From a virus: a stretch of 23,760 nucleotides of DNA. Location: positions 1 through 23,760 of IMG/VR virus record IMGVR_UViG_3300028925_000708; one strand, 5' to 3'. Positions 14,041 through 21,804 of this stretch are shown piece after piece; position 1 is the stretch's first letter, and each line of letters opens with the position of its first letter. The position numbers were made by a program, and so were the translations under genes. The notes beneath the pieces were generated by a model, which worked only from the letters and a program-made list of their open reading frames with translations, made no database searches and had not been told where the DNA came from.

Positions 14041-15062
14041 TGGCAGTTCAGTATGACGCAAATGGCATCGCCCTGACAGATGAGCGCGGAATTGCTCTCC
14101 CAGACCCATATGGCAATTTAGGCGCATTGCCAGCAGAGGACGGCACGGAGACAGTCGATGTCTACCAGATGCAATCCCAGCCAGCCCCCACTCTCGCTCA
14201 AGGCTTGCGCCTTCAAGACGTTTACGGCACCGCCGCCATGCCAATGTATGAATTTGTAAAGCCAGTTCAAACAGGCACCCGCACGTTCTCTACTGTCCCA
14301 GACTTTGGTGGCACAACTTTTAATGGCGAACCAATGATGGCCTCGCCACGCACTGCAAATGCAACCTCGACTGATATGGGGCCAATGCGGATCGCGGCGG
14401 CTGGCGAATTGGGCAGTATGTATGGCGGTAGAGTTGGCCGTTTGATGAGCGGTTCTAGTGGGTTGGGTTTTGGTGAAGCCATTAAGGCTGGTGGTAAATC
14501 AATGTTGCCCGGTTCTGAAGTTGTGGTTCCTGGCGGAAACACAAATTATGGGTATGCTGGGGCAGGCTACGGTATAGGTCGCACGGTTGGCGGTTTGTTG
14601 GCAGGCGAAGATACAGGTGACGCTGTAAAGGGCGGCGTAAAGGCTGGGATCGGTGGCGCAATTGGTACAGCCATTGGTGGCCCAATTGGCGGTTTTATCG
14701 GCGCGTCTATTGGTGGCCGTGTGATCTGCAACGAACTACAGCGGCAGGGCGTAATGAGCAGGCAAAACGTGCTGCTGGACTACCGCTTCACCAGAGATTA
14801 CCTGACGCCACAACACGTCAATGGATATCATGTATGGGCCGTACACGTTGTAAAGCAAATGCGTAAGGGCAAAGGCGTCAAGATGTGGCGGCACGTAGCC
14901 CAACACAGAGCCAACGAAATCGCTTATATTTACGAAAAGCGCGACAAGCCCGACTATCTGGGCAAGATTTATAGAAAAATTCTGGAACCAATCTGCTGGT
15001 CGGTTGGCTTCTTCTGCGAAAAAACTGACTGGTCTGTGCTATATAAAGCGAAGGAAACGTAA
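14040..15062 (+). CDS. Glycine-zipper virion protein, possible DNA-ejection component
   Basis: The 340-aa product has three parts. Residues 1-190 are low-complexity and Gly/Ala/Met-rich (IALTDERGIALPDPYGNLGA). Residues about 190-230 form a glycine-zipper membrane-like segment (KAGIGGAIGTAIGGPIGGFI). The C-terminal ~110 residues are a basic, Trp/Tyr-rich domain beginning CNELQRQGVMSRQNVLLDYR and containing GYHVWAVHVV and LGKIYRKILEPICW. Glycine zippers insert in or assemble across membranes. In a phage tail operon this suggests a role in passing DNA through the host envelope, but that is inference. It is coupled to both neighbours (TGATG and TAATG). Confidence 0.7.
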   Translation: MAVQYDANGIALTDERGIALPDPYGNLGALPAEDGTETVDVYQMQSQPAPTLAQGLRLQDVYGTAAMPMYEFVKPVQTGTRTFSTVPDFGGTTFNGEPMMASPRTANATSTDMGPMRIAAAGELGSMYGGRVGRLMSGSSGLGFGEAIKAGGKSMLPGSEVVVPGGNTNYGYAGAGYGIGRTVGGLLAGEDTGDAVKGGVKAGIGGAIGTAIGGPIGGFIGASIGGRVICNELQRQGVMSRQNVLLDYRFTRDYLTPQHVNGYHVWAVHVVKQMRKGKGVKMWRHVAQHRANEIAYIYEKRDKPDYLGKIYRKILEPICWSVGFFCEKTDWSVLYKAKET

Positions 15063-15415
15063 TGCCTAATAAAGATATGATGAAAGCAGAAATGCCAGAT
15101 ATGCCAGATATGCGTGGCGCAAATATGCGAGAAGAAAGACGCCCACAAAAAGACATGGGTCAAGCATCGCCAGAAATCGCGGCTGCTCTTGTTCAGCGTC
15201 TTGGATCAATGTCTGAGCAGGAACTTGCAATGCTCGACAGCGTTATCAGCCCAGAAGTGGCGCAAGTGCTTATGAAGCTGCTTCCAGAGCTTGCGGAGCT
15301 TATTGCGGCAATAGAGGGTGGCGCAGGCGGTGGTCAGCAGCCTGCTGGCCCCAGACAAATGATGGCACCACCGTCAGCGCCACAGCAAATGGGCGCACTG
15401 GGCGGCATGGGCTAA
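15062..15415 (+). CDS. Methionine-rich hypothetical protein (117 aa)
   Basis: The N-terminus carries a short tandem repeat (MPDMPDM) within an unusually Met-rich, charged leader. The middle (about residues 38-82) is a clean amphipathic helical region (ISPEVAQVLMKLLPELAELI), and the tail is Gly/Pro/Met/Gln-rich and probably disordered. No catalytic or membrane feature is seen. One-base overlaps (TAATG) at both ends place it in the coupled virion series. Short helical proteins with disordered ends in such operons often serve as assembly factors or internal proteins; no family is recognised. Confidence 0.7.
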   Translation: MPNKDMMKAEMPDMPDMRGANMREERRPQKDMGQASPEIAAALVQRLGSMSEQELAMLDSVISPEVAQVLMKLLPELAELIAAIEGGAGGGQQPAGPRQMMAPPSAPQQMGALGGMG

Positions 15416-15852
15416 TGATGATCAGAACGGCGACACCTCTGGATATATCCGCACTATACGGAATGTTGCACGTCATGCATTCCGAAACAATACACGATGT
15501 GTCGCCAATCCGATCTGACAAGCTTATCGCAGCAATCAGCCGCGCCATTCACGATGGCGTTGCTCTTGTCGCTGAAATAGACGGCAGAATTATTGGCTCA
15601 ATTGGTGGCGCAGAAATGACCGACTGGTGGAGCGACAAAAAGTATCTGGCTGACAACTGGTTTTTCGTTTATCGCCAACACAGAAAATCGACCATTGCCA
15701 CCCGATTAATTAAGAAATTTATGAAAATCGGACAAGAGTCTGGAGTACCAGTCAAGTTAGGTCACGTCTATTCTGGCGATGTAGATCGCAAAGATAATTT
15801 TTACGAGCGGCTTGGCCTGACCAAAGTCGGCTCACTTTTTACGGAGGCTTAA
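15415..15852 (+). CDS. GNAT-family N-acetyltransferase
   Basis: The 145-aa product has the GNAT order: MIRTATPLDI at the start, a helix pair, strands ALVAEIDGRIIGSIGG (50-65), the acetyl-CoA motif A region WFFVYRQHRKSTIATRLIKK (82-101) and the terminal DNFYERLGLTKVGSLF (127-142). The usual (Q/R)-x-x-G-x-(G/A) loop appears as R90-K-S-T-I-A, so the first glycine is Thr93, a deviation that could affect cofactor binding. The substrate is unknown: a virion protein, a host protein or a small molecule. It lies inside the virion operon, overlapping the upstream stop, and is followed two bases later by a structural gene, so it is made late. Confidence 0.85.
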   Translation: MMIRTATPLDISALYGMLHVMHSETIHDVSPIRSDKLIAAISRAIHDGVALVAEIDGRIIGSIGGAEMTDWWSDKKYLADNWFFVYRQHRKSTIATRLIKKFMKIGQESGVPVKLGHVYSGDVDRKDNFYERLGLTKVGSLFTEA

Positions 15853-15854
15853 TC

Positions 15855-16898
15855 ATGGGCAGCATGTGTACACCATCATATTCGGAGCTACCAAGCTCAT
15901 CTGACACATACAGCGCAGATGAAGTTCCATCTTGGGTCTCCTCCGCTGGCAGATCGTTGTTTGAGAAATCAGCAGAAATTGCGGCGTCCGATTATCCAAC
16001 ATATTCGGGTGACCGCATTGCGACATATGGTGGCGTGGATGCTATGGGAAATGTTATACAGGACAGCAAGCTGACCGACCAAGAGCGCGAGGGCATGGGC
16101 TTACTTGGCGGCATATCTGCCACGGCGCAGCCCTATTTGGATAAATTCAATACTGTTTCAGACACTCTGGGCCAAGGATATGACGCCGCAACACGACAAG
16201 AACTTTTGGGCGATCCATTTAGCATGGACACGGCGCAGCCGTTTATGGACATCTACCAAGGCGCGATGGACCCTGCGGTGCGCGAAATTGAAGAGCAAAC
16301 CATTCGATCTCAGAATGAAGCCAGAAGCCGCGCTGCAAGAGGCGGTGGTGCCTTCGGCTCACGTTTGGGCATTATGGAAGGCACAGCGGCTGGAGAGGGC
16401 GCACAGGCCGCTGGAGACCTCAGAGCAAGGGCAGGCCGCGAGGGCTTGGACTTTGCCGCTAGTCGCTTTGACACGGAACGTGCCAACAGGTTTAGCGCAG
16501 AGAACGCCATGCGAACTGGATACGAAACTGATGAGGCGTCACGGCGCGGCCAAATGGATGCATACGGATCGGCTGGCACGTTGGCGGCAGACCTACAGGT
16601 GCAGACGGCGCAGGGTCTTATCTCATCTGGCGAGGCCACGCGACAGCTAGATCAACGCGCACTAGATTTAGCCTATGCTGACTACATTGATCAGCGGGAG
16701 TATCCAGCCGAGCAGCTTAACTTTGCTCTGGGTGCGCTGGCCCAAACGCCGTACTCCAAGGCGTCCAGAGGCTATCAGACAGGCACACAGATGTCGGCTA
16801 ATCCCTCCGTGTACGGCCAGACAGTCAGCGGCATTGGCGGTCTGTACAGCGCGTATAAATTGATGAACCCAACTTCAACAAAAGTACCGGGGAGCTAA
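15855..16898 (+). CDS. Internal/tail virion protein (347 aa), ejection-type candidate
   Basis: The product is mostly alpha-helical, Ala/Gly/Arg/Glu-rich and soluble, with no signal peptide. A short leader (MGSMCTPSYSELPSSSD) is followed by a WVSSAGRSLFEKSAE helix and a long helical body with EARSRAARGGGAFGSRLG near residues 155-172. After more helices it ends with tyrosine-rich repeats (SKASRGYQTGTQMS, NPSVYGQTV, GGLYSAYKLM). GGAGG stands eight bases before the ATG. It is the first of three consecutive long proteins before the operon ends, where many podoviruses code internal core proteins released with the DNA. The GNAT enzyme directly upstream is an obvious candidate partner, without proof. 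Confidence 0.7.
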   Translation: MGSMCTPSYSELPSSSDTYSADEVPSWVSSAGRSLFEKSAEIAASDYPTYSGDRIATYGGVDAMGNVIQDSKLTDQEREGMGLLGGISATAQPYLDKFNTVSDTLGQGYDAATRQELLGDPFSMDTAQPFMDIYQGAMDPAVREIEEQTIRSQNEARSRAARGGGAFGSRLGIMEGTAAGEGAQAAGDLRARAGREGLDFAASRFDTERANRFSAENAMRTGYETDEASRRGQMDAYGSAGTLAADLQVQTAQGLISSGEATRQLDQRALDLAYADYIDQREYPAEQLNFALGALAQTPYSKASRGYQTGTQMSANPSVYGQTVSGIGGLYSAYKLMNPTSTKVPGS

Positions 16899-16901
16899 AG
16901 C

Positions 16902-18425
16902 ATGGCACTGGGCGCAAGCAACACTACTGAATTTGACAAAATGATGGGTGCATTGGGAATGCTTTCTGGCAGTAAGGCTGGAGCGCAGAAAGCCTTTGAC
17001 GCAGCCAGCGCCATGTACGCCCCCGTTGAAGAGGCCAATCCTTGGGAGGCTTCCCTGCGATACTTTCTGGAAATGGGCAAGCAGGCATCAGAGCAGGGTT
17101 CCACATTGTTTGGCTCTGCCGTAGGCGCTGGCCTTGTGCCGCTCGACTACCTGACTGCCAAAAAGAAAGAGAAGCGCGACAGAGACGAGAAAGTGGCCTC
17201 TACGGCGTTTAGCCTTGCGCCATCGCTGAAGCCGAAGGCTGGTAAAGTCACATATCGTCCTGCCACCGCTGCCGAATTAACACAATACGGTGCAACCGCT
17301 GGTCAAATGGACAGTGGTGGAAAGTTTTATGATTTATCTAAAACGGCTGGATCGACATCCTTGTCAACATTTGGAATTGTTGATGGTGCGGATGGAAGAT
17401 TAGCTTTAGAAACAATTCTTGGAAAACCTGTTGCAGTAGATGGGTCTGGTAATGTTGTTTTAAATAGTGCCGACCAAACTACAGCCTTAACCGCTGGACT
17501 GTTAATCCCAAAACAGTCGGTAGATAGCAAAATAACAACAAAAACAATCGGCCAAGGTACATTGGCAGAATATATGAGCGAAGAAGATGCCAGAAAGTTT
17601 GTTAAAGACTTAGGTTTGCCCGAAGATAACCCAAATTTTGAAAGAATTGTTGGGCAAATAACAGCAGGAGATAGCAGTCAAGTAGGCAGAGCCGTTACTC
17701 AGGCTGGAGTGTATCTGGAATTATTCCCAGTTTATCAAAATGAAAACATGGTAAACCTTCAGTTATCACCATCTAAAACTGCTGCTAAACCTTACTATAC
17801 TACATACGTTGAAAAACGACTTCCGCTGATTGCTAAAGCTGTTGACACATATAATACACAAGCACGGGAAGTTCTTCCAAGAGCGCGAGAAGCTATGGCT
17901 TTGTTAAAAACAGGTCGAGTGGAGACAGGAGCTTTAACTGCTGCACTGATGCCATTTAAACAAGTCTTCAATCAAGCGTTTGGTGTAAATGACCCAGAAG
18001 TAAGAGACTTGGAAACTTTACAAGCAACGTCAAATTTTATGGCACCAAAAATGCGACCCGTTGGCTCTGGATCAACTTCAGATATGGAATTTACAGCTTA
18101 CCAAAAAGCTGCCCTTTATTTGGGAAATTCACCAGAAGCAAACTATATATCTTTATATGCATTTGCAAAAATGGCTGAAAATGGCATCCGTTTAAACCAA
18201 CTTGAACAAGAGCTTTTAACTTCTGGAGACTATTCTGATATGGCCGCAGTTAATGCTCAATTAAAAGTTGAAGACGAAGGCATTTTTGAAAAATATACTG
18301 GAGACCCAAATGATGCCGCTGAAATTCAAGCGTTCTATGATAGTGTGCCTGATGGTGCTGTTATAATTAACAACGATATATTCAATAGCGAATCGTCATA
18401 TATAATTAAAGGTTGGGGTGCTTAA
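16902..18425 (+). CDS. Internal virion protein (507 aa), ejection-type candidate
   Basis: The product is long, helical and soluble. The N-terminal 120 residues (FDKMMGALGMLSGSKAGAQK, then FLEMGKQASEQGS) are Ala/Gly-rich, and a lysine/arginine run (KKKEKRDRDEK) near residue 90 follows a short hydrophobic stretch. The remainder is mixed, with helices such as KAVDTYNTQAREVLPRAREA. No catalytic motif is recognisable. GGGGAG precedes the ATG. DNA composition shifts inside the gene near 17300: line 17161-17220 is 32/60 GC and line 17401-17460 is 22/60 by hand count. Its position between two other long internal-type proteins supports a DNA-ejection or core role. Confidence 0.7.
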   Translation: MALGASNTTEFDKMMGALGMLSGSKAGAQKAFDAASAMYAPVEEANPWEASLRYFLEMGKQASEQGSTLFGSAVGAGLVPLDYLTAKKKEKRDRDEKVASTAFSLAPSLKPKAGKVTYRPATAAELTQYGATAGQMDSGGKFYDLSKTAGSTSLSTFGIVDGADGRLALETILGKPVAVDGSGNVVLNSADQTTALTAGLLIPKQSVDSKITTKTIGQGTLAEYMSEEDARKFVKDLGLPEDNPNFERIVGQITAGDSSQVGRAVTQAGVYLELFPVYQNENMVNLQLSPSKTAAKPYYTTYVEKRLPLIAKAVDTYNTQAREVLPRAREAMALLKTGRVETGALTAALMPFKQVFNQAFGVNDPEVRDLETLQATSNFMAPKMRPVGSGSTSDMEFTAYQKAALYLGNSPEANYISLYAFAKMAENGIRLNQLEQELLTSGDYSDMAAVNAQLKVEDEGIFEKYTGDPNDAAEIQAFYDSVPDGAVIINNDIFNSESSYIIKGWGA

Positions 18426-20732
18426 ATGGCTGGCATAGATTTACCACCTGACGCTGCTGGAGTAACGCCAACAGCAAAAGTAACAAGAGAAGGCGAAGAA
18501 CTGCAAGTGGCAGAGAAGTCTTATTTTGAGCGCATGATGGAAATACCGTCAGCATTAAAAGACGCATACACTGGCGAAGGGCAAGAAGTTGAATTTCCAG
18601 ATGTACCAGAGGCGGCTGACATGGGTGGTGATGCACCCAGCTTGGTTGAAGGTATCCTTCCCAACATAAAAACATTTTTTGCGCGTGATGACGTAGGCAA
18701 AACAGAAATATTGGAAAACGCTTTTTCTGAAGATGAAAGATGGGGCGGTAGGTTCCAAGATAAATTTGGCAACCCAATGATCGTGTGGAATAAAAAACCA
18801 TACTATATGAATAAGCCGGGGTTTTCTGGAACAGATTTTGGCACGTTTGTTGGAGAAACAATAAAAGCAGCGCCTGCGATGTTAATGTCTGGAGGCGCTT
18901 CTGTTCTTGGCACTATAGCTAAAGGAATCCCATTGTATTCTGGAACAGAAGCTGGCTCCCAAGTTCTTGAAGCTGCTATGACGCCCGTAACAACAAAAGC
19001 CAAAAAAGAAACAATGGGTGATCAAGCCGCAGAAATAGCAACCGCCACCGCTTTGGGCGTTGGTGCAGATGTTTTATTGCCTCCTATGTTAAAGGGCGCA
19101 GGAAAGGTTATTACAGCCCCGCTGAAGGCTGGGGCGCGTGTGGCGTCAACATTGCCATCCCTTCCACAATCGGTTCGCTCTGGCCTGTCTGGTGTTGTGT
19201 CTCGTATGAATGCAGCACCGCAAACATCTACATATGATTTAAGCACTGGGCAAAGGGCTGGCCCCGCTCCAGATACTAAGCAGGCGCAATTATCTGCATT
19301 GGCAACTGAGCAGATAGAAACAGAAGATATGCTTAGAAGAGCGGCCAGCACAGGGAAAGATGCGACTATAATTATGCGAGGCTTTGATGAGCTTCAAATG
19401 GATCAAATACGTGCTGATGCTGCCGCATTGCAATCTGAGTTTGGGTCAGGAAATCCGCAAATCACTCAACTGGCTGAAGATGTGGGTGATGCCGCTGCGA
19501 CTGATATTCAAAAAATAGTATCGTCTAGGGCAGACACACTAAGTTCACAAGCGGGTGATGCCTTTGATGCTGTAAGAACAGCGACAGATGCCCCGCAATT
19601 AACGCCAGAAGGTTTGGTAGAAATTGCAAATAATGCTGTGGCAATGATACGAGCAGAAACTGGGCCTGCCATGCGAAATAAAATGCCAGCGGTTCAGAGA
19701 TATTTAAAAAAAATGAACCAACTTGTTAAGATTGGAAAAAACCCAAAGGCAAAGCCCGTATCTCTTGCAACGATTAAAGACTTTCAAGAGGCTTTAAATA
19801 TAGACATAACCGAAGCCTTGGGGCCAAGTGGTATTCCCGCTCAAGGTCGCATCTTAACAATAATGAAAAACGATCTAAACGCAGCATTTAATTCAGCCAT
19901 TGAAAAAGGATTAATGACTGGTGATCAAACTGTGTTGGATCAACTTGCACAATCTAGGGCGCTTTATACTCAGTTTATGGGCCTGACTGGAAAACAGTCT
20001 GGCAAAGATAAATCAATAAATGCAGCGAACAAAATACTTGAGATGATTACAAATCCAAGTTCTGCAAACCCATCTAGTGGCTATACGTCACGGCAAGTTG
20101 TGGGCGCTCTATTTGGTCACGCAAAATTTGCGCCAGCGCAGACTGTTCCTATTGTGGTAAATAAATTAAAGTCAATTTTACCAGAAGAAGAGGCAGACCA
20201 AGTTATACGGCTAATGAAAGACGCTGTGCTTGAAAGAGCATTTTCTGGAAGTGGAAAGTCTGGTGTGACACGAACAAACATTGTTAATAATTATCAAGAC
20301 ATATTTGGTAAAAATAGCGATGTTGTAAACGCTTTGTTTTCTCCAGAAGAGATAGCAAGAATTTCTAAATTTAGAGAAAATGTTTTGCCAACTATGTGGG
20401 CAGAAATAAAATTAAACCCATCAGGATCAGCGTACACAGGGGTGAATGCAATGGTCAGATCAGGCTTGATGAATGCAATTAATAAACTTCCATTTGTTGG
20501 TAGAGAGCTTGCCCTTGGATTGGAGGAGGGCGCAAATAGAAGCGCAGCACTTGAGGCGACACGGTCATATTTACGAAGAGCAAACGCCCCTCTGCTTTCT
20601 GGAACTTTTCAATCAGCTACTAGGCCAGAAATTGTAGAAACAATGACGGTTGACGAATCTCCCACGGCGCAGGCCATACTTAAAAGTTTGCCCCCAGAGA
20701 TAGCTGAAAAAGTCAGACAGGCCGCTCAGTAG
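18426..20732 (+). CDS. Large internal virion protein (768 aa), ejection-type candidate
   Basis: This is the longest product here and the last of the rightward operon. The start directly follows the previous TAA. The N-terminal ~100 residues are acidic. Residues about 140-240 are Gly/Ala-rich and hydrophobic (AAPAMLMSGGASVLGTIAKG, ATATALGVGADVLLPPMLKG) and could insert in a membrane. The rest is long helices, with QRYLKKMNQLVKIGKNPKAK and SGKDKSINAANKILEMI. Size, helical content and a membrane-active stretch match the large ejection proteins of podoviruses, which form a conduit for DNA. I see no lytic transglycosylase motif such as ES..G, so no enzymatic activity is claimed. Confidence 0.72.
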   Translation: MAGIDLPPDAAGVTPTAKVTREGEELQVAEKSYFERMMEIPSALKDAYTGEGQEVEFPDVPEAADMGGDAPSLVEGILPNIKTFFARDDVGKTEILENAFSEDERWGGRFQDKFGNPMIVWNKKPYYMNKPGFSGTDFGTFVGETIKAAPAMLMSGGASVLGTIAKGIPLYSGTEAGSQVLEAAMTPVTTKAKKETMGDQAAEIATATALGVGADVLLPPMLKGAGKVITAPLKAGARVASTLPSLPQSVRSGLSGVVSRMNAAPQTSTYDLSTGQRAGPAPDTKQAQLSALATEQIETEDMLRRAASTGKDATIIMRGFDELQMDQIRADAAALQSEFGSGNPQITQLAEDVGDAAATDIQKIVSSRADTLSSQAGDAFDAVRTATDAPQLTPEGLVEIANNAVAMIRAETGPAMRNKMPAVQRYLKKMNQLVKIGKNPKAKPVSLATIKDFQEALNIDITEALGPSGIPAQGRILTIMKNDLNAAFNSAIEKGLMTGDQTVLDQLAQSRALYTQFMGLTGKQSGKDKSINAANKILEMITNPSSANPSSGYTSRQVVGALFGHAKFAPAQTVPIVVNKLKSILPEEEADQVIRLMKDAVLERAFSGSGKSGVTRTNIVNNYQDIFGKNSDVVNALFSPEEIARISKFRENVLPTMWAEIKLNPSGSAYTGVNAMVRSGLMNAINKLPFVGRELALGLEEGANRSAALEATRSYLRRANAPLLSGTFQSATRPEIVETMTVDESPTAQAILKSLPPEIAEKVRQAAQ

Positions 20733-20733
20733 C

Positions 20734-21003
20734 TCAGAAGCCGTCCCTTAACCCATCCAATATCTCACTGAGGGTGGGCCTTTTGTCTTTCTTCTCATAG
20801 ACGCACTGAAAAACACGGGGGCATTCGGAAAACGACAGCGTTGGATAGTGATATCCAAGCCCCCCAAATCCCGCTGAGAAGCGATAGACGCAAATTTTCT
20901 GACCAGTATTTTTGTCAGTAATCCGCTTCCACAAGCTGCACGGTACGTGGGTGGGATTGGCAACGCCAGCCAGCGTTACTGACAGCAATAAAATTTTAAT
21001 CAT
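20734..21003 (-). CDS. Secreted four-cysteine small protein
   Basis: The 89-aa product starts with a signal-peptide-like stretch (MIKILLLSVTLAGVANP). A mature part has four cysteines in two pairs (C-S-L-W-K-R...I-C-V-Y-R-F and E-C-P-R-V-F-Q-C-V-Y), which could form two disulphides in the periplasm. There is no lipobox at the cleavage region. It overlaps the upstream gene by ATGA (21000-21003) and is the last gene of the leftward block, ending one base from the stop of the + strand operon. The function is unknown. With the C-tail membrane protein next to it, an envelope role (spanin-like or superinfection-related) is conceivable but unproven. Confidence 0.72.
   Translation of the reverse strand: MIKILLLSVTLAGVANPTHVPCSLWKRITDKNTGQKICVYRFSAGFGGLGYHYPTLSFSECPRVFQCVYEKKDKRPTLSEILDGLRDGF
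20752..20790 (+). terminator. Possible terminator of the rightward operon
   Basis: CCCATCC (20752-20758) pairs with GGGTGGG (20772-20778), one G-U pair, over a 13-base loop, followed by a T-rich run (CCTTTTGTCTTTCTT). It lies 20 bases after the last + strand stop, inside the 3' end of the convergent gene. Stem and loop are not ideal, so this is tentative. Confidence 0.4.
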
Positions 21004-21476
21004 AATGCTAACGTGACTAAATAAATGCCACCACCAAGCACGGCCACAATGCCAATAACCAATCCCGAAATGGCCGCATTATTAGCCATTTGTCGCTTGC
21101 TTTCCATTGCGGCGTATACTGTGCGCTCCCTGTCGGCCCTGATTTTTCGGCGCATACCAAGCATTTCGTCATAGGTTCCCAAACCAAATCTGTAGTCCAA
21201 CATGAACTTAATCTCTTTTTCCTTTTCGGCCAAAGTTTTTTTGCGGATGACAATATCCATAGCTTCTTGCTCTATGTTGTCAGTTCCGTGGGTTGTCTTG
21301 TCTAGCCAAGTTGGGTTTTTCCTTTGAGACTCAGCGCGAGTTATATCCGCGACTGCGCCATACCAAGCTCCTAGTTGCTGTGATACGTCCTGTATCTCAC
21401 GGCCAGCGCCCACAAGCATTTTAACCCCTTTAAAAGCGGCATTGGCGGCTGCAAATGCTGTAAGTGGATCAATCAT
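21000..21476 (-). CDS. C-terminally membrane-anchored helical protein (158 aa)
   Basis: The product is helical. MIDPLTAFAAANAAFKGVKM and GREIQDVSQQLGAWYGAVAD form an amphipathic N-terminal half, the middle is charged (QRKNPTWLDK...KEKEIKFMLDYRFG), RRKIRADRERTVYA leads into the end, and the last ~25 residues (AAISGLVIGIVAVLGGGIYL) form one transmembrane helix. This is a tail-anchored topology with most of the protein in the cytoplasm. Similar short proteins with a C-terminal anchor appear near internal-protein genes of marine podoviruses in my recollection, without known function. The start is preceded by a GGGGGG-rich ribosome site held in a hairpin (21486-21507). Confidence 0.75.
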   Translation of the reverse strand: MIDPLTAFAAANAAFKGVKMLVGAGREIQDVSQQLGAWYGAVADITRAESQRKNPTWLDKTTHGTDNIEQEAMDIVIRKKTLAEKEKEIKFMLDYRFGLGTYDEMLGMRRKIRADRERTVYAAMESKRQMANNAAISGLVIGIVAVLGGGIYLVTLAL

Positions 21477-21485
21477 GGGTCATCA

Positions 21486-21514
21486 CCCCCCTAAAATGGA
21501 ATAGGGGCATTATA
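21486..21514 (-). promoter_or_regulatory. TATAAT box and hairpin covering the ribosome site
   Basis: On the - strand, TATAAT (21514-21509) is a perfect -10 hexamer; the -35 position has only TGTTCA. Directly downstream, CCCCTA (21507-21502) can pair with TAGGGG (21493-21488) over eight bases, burying the G-rich ribosome site of the gene starting at 21476. A short internal promoter with a translation-masking leader is possible. Confidence 0.4.
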
Positions 21515-21518
21515 GCGG

Positions 21519-21650
21519 CTATTTGGGCTTGTGAACAGCCGCAAGCTGTCGCGCCTGTTCCTTGATTAATTCGCGCTGCCTTTCAAGCTCCTCAAACTGC
21601 CGATCCAAAACGGACAGAGATGGAAATTCAACTATTGTTTTATCACCCAT
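21519..21650 (-). CDS. Very small charged helical protein (43 aa)
   Basis: The ATG at 21650 is chosen because GGAGGAAG precedes it; a longer in-frame reading from 21731 would run through the zinc-ribbon gene. The product (MGDKTIVEFPSLSVLDRQFE) has a short strand-like start, then one charged helix (RQRELIKEQARQLAAVHK). Its start lies inside the end of the zinc-ribbon gene, an overlap of eight bases (21643-21650), so it is translated with it. It could be a small coiled-coil binding protein; no family is recognised. Confidence 0.66.
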   Translation of the reverse strand: MGDKTIVEFPSLSVLDRQFEELERQRELIKEQARQLAAVHKPK

Positions 21651-21804
21651 CGTCTTCCTCCTCCACTTCTCCACTGCCATCACAGTAATGGCAATTGATC
21701 CATTCGCCAACAGGCTCCAGTGTGCCACCAAATCTCTGGTGGACTTCCTTTTCGACCTTGCCGTGATAATCGGTGTGGTCGCATTCTGGGCAAGGGATAG
21801 TCAT
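21643..21804 (-). CDS. Small zinc-ribbon protein (53 aa)
   Basis: Reading leftward from ATG 21804, the product starts MTIPCPECDHTDYHGK and contains two CxxC knuckles, C-P-E-C (residues 5-8) and C-H-Y-C (38-41), the latter followed by DGSGEVEEE. C-x-x-C with ~29 residues between knuckles and a CDGSG element resembles a DnaJ-like or zinc-ribbon metal site. The C-P-E-C...C-x-x-C-D-G-S-G pattern supports zinc binding. AAGGAAG precedes the start. It shares an ATGA junction with the upstream gene (21801-21804) and overlaps the next by eight bases. Such phage proteins may be adaptors for host enzymes; the target is unknown. Confidence 0.78.
   Translation of the reverse strand: MTIPCPECDHTDYHGKVEKEVHQRFGGTLEPVGEWINCHYCDGSGEVEEEDDG

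Noticed and set aside
16105-16650. A 181-residue open frame on the + strand inside the 347-aa virion gene
   Set aside because: It lies wholly within a better-supported gene with a strong ribosome site, and its Arg/Trp/Leu-rich product has the look of a shadow frame.
18426-20732. Possible lytic transglycosylase in the large internal protein
   Set aside because: I could not find the usual ES-x-x-G motif or the later aromatic motifs, so no enzyme is claimed.
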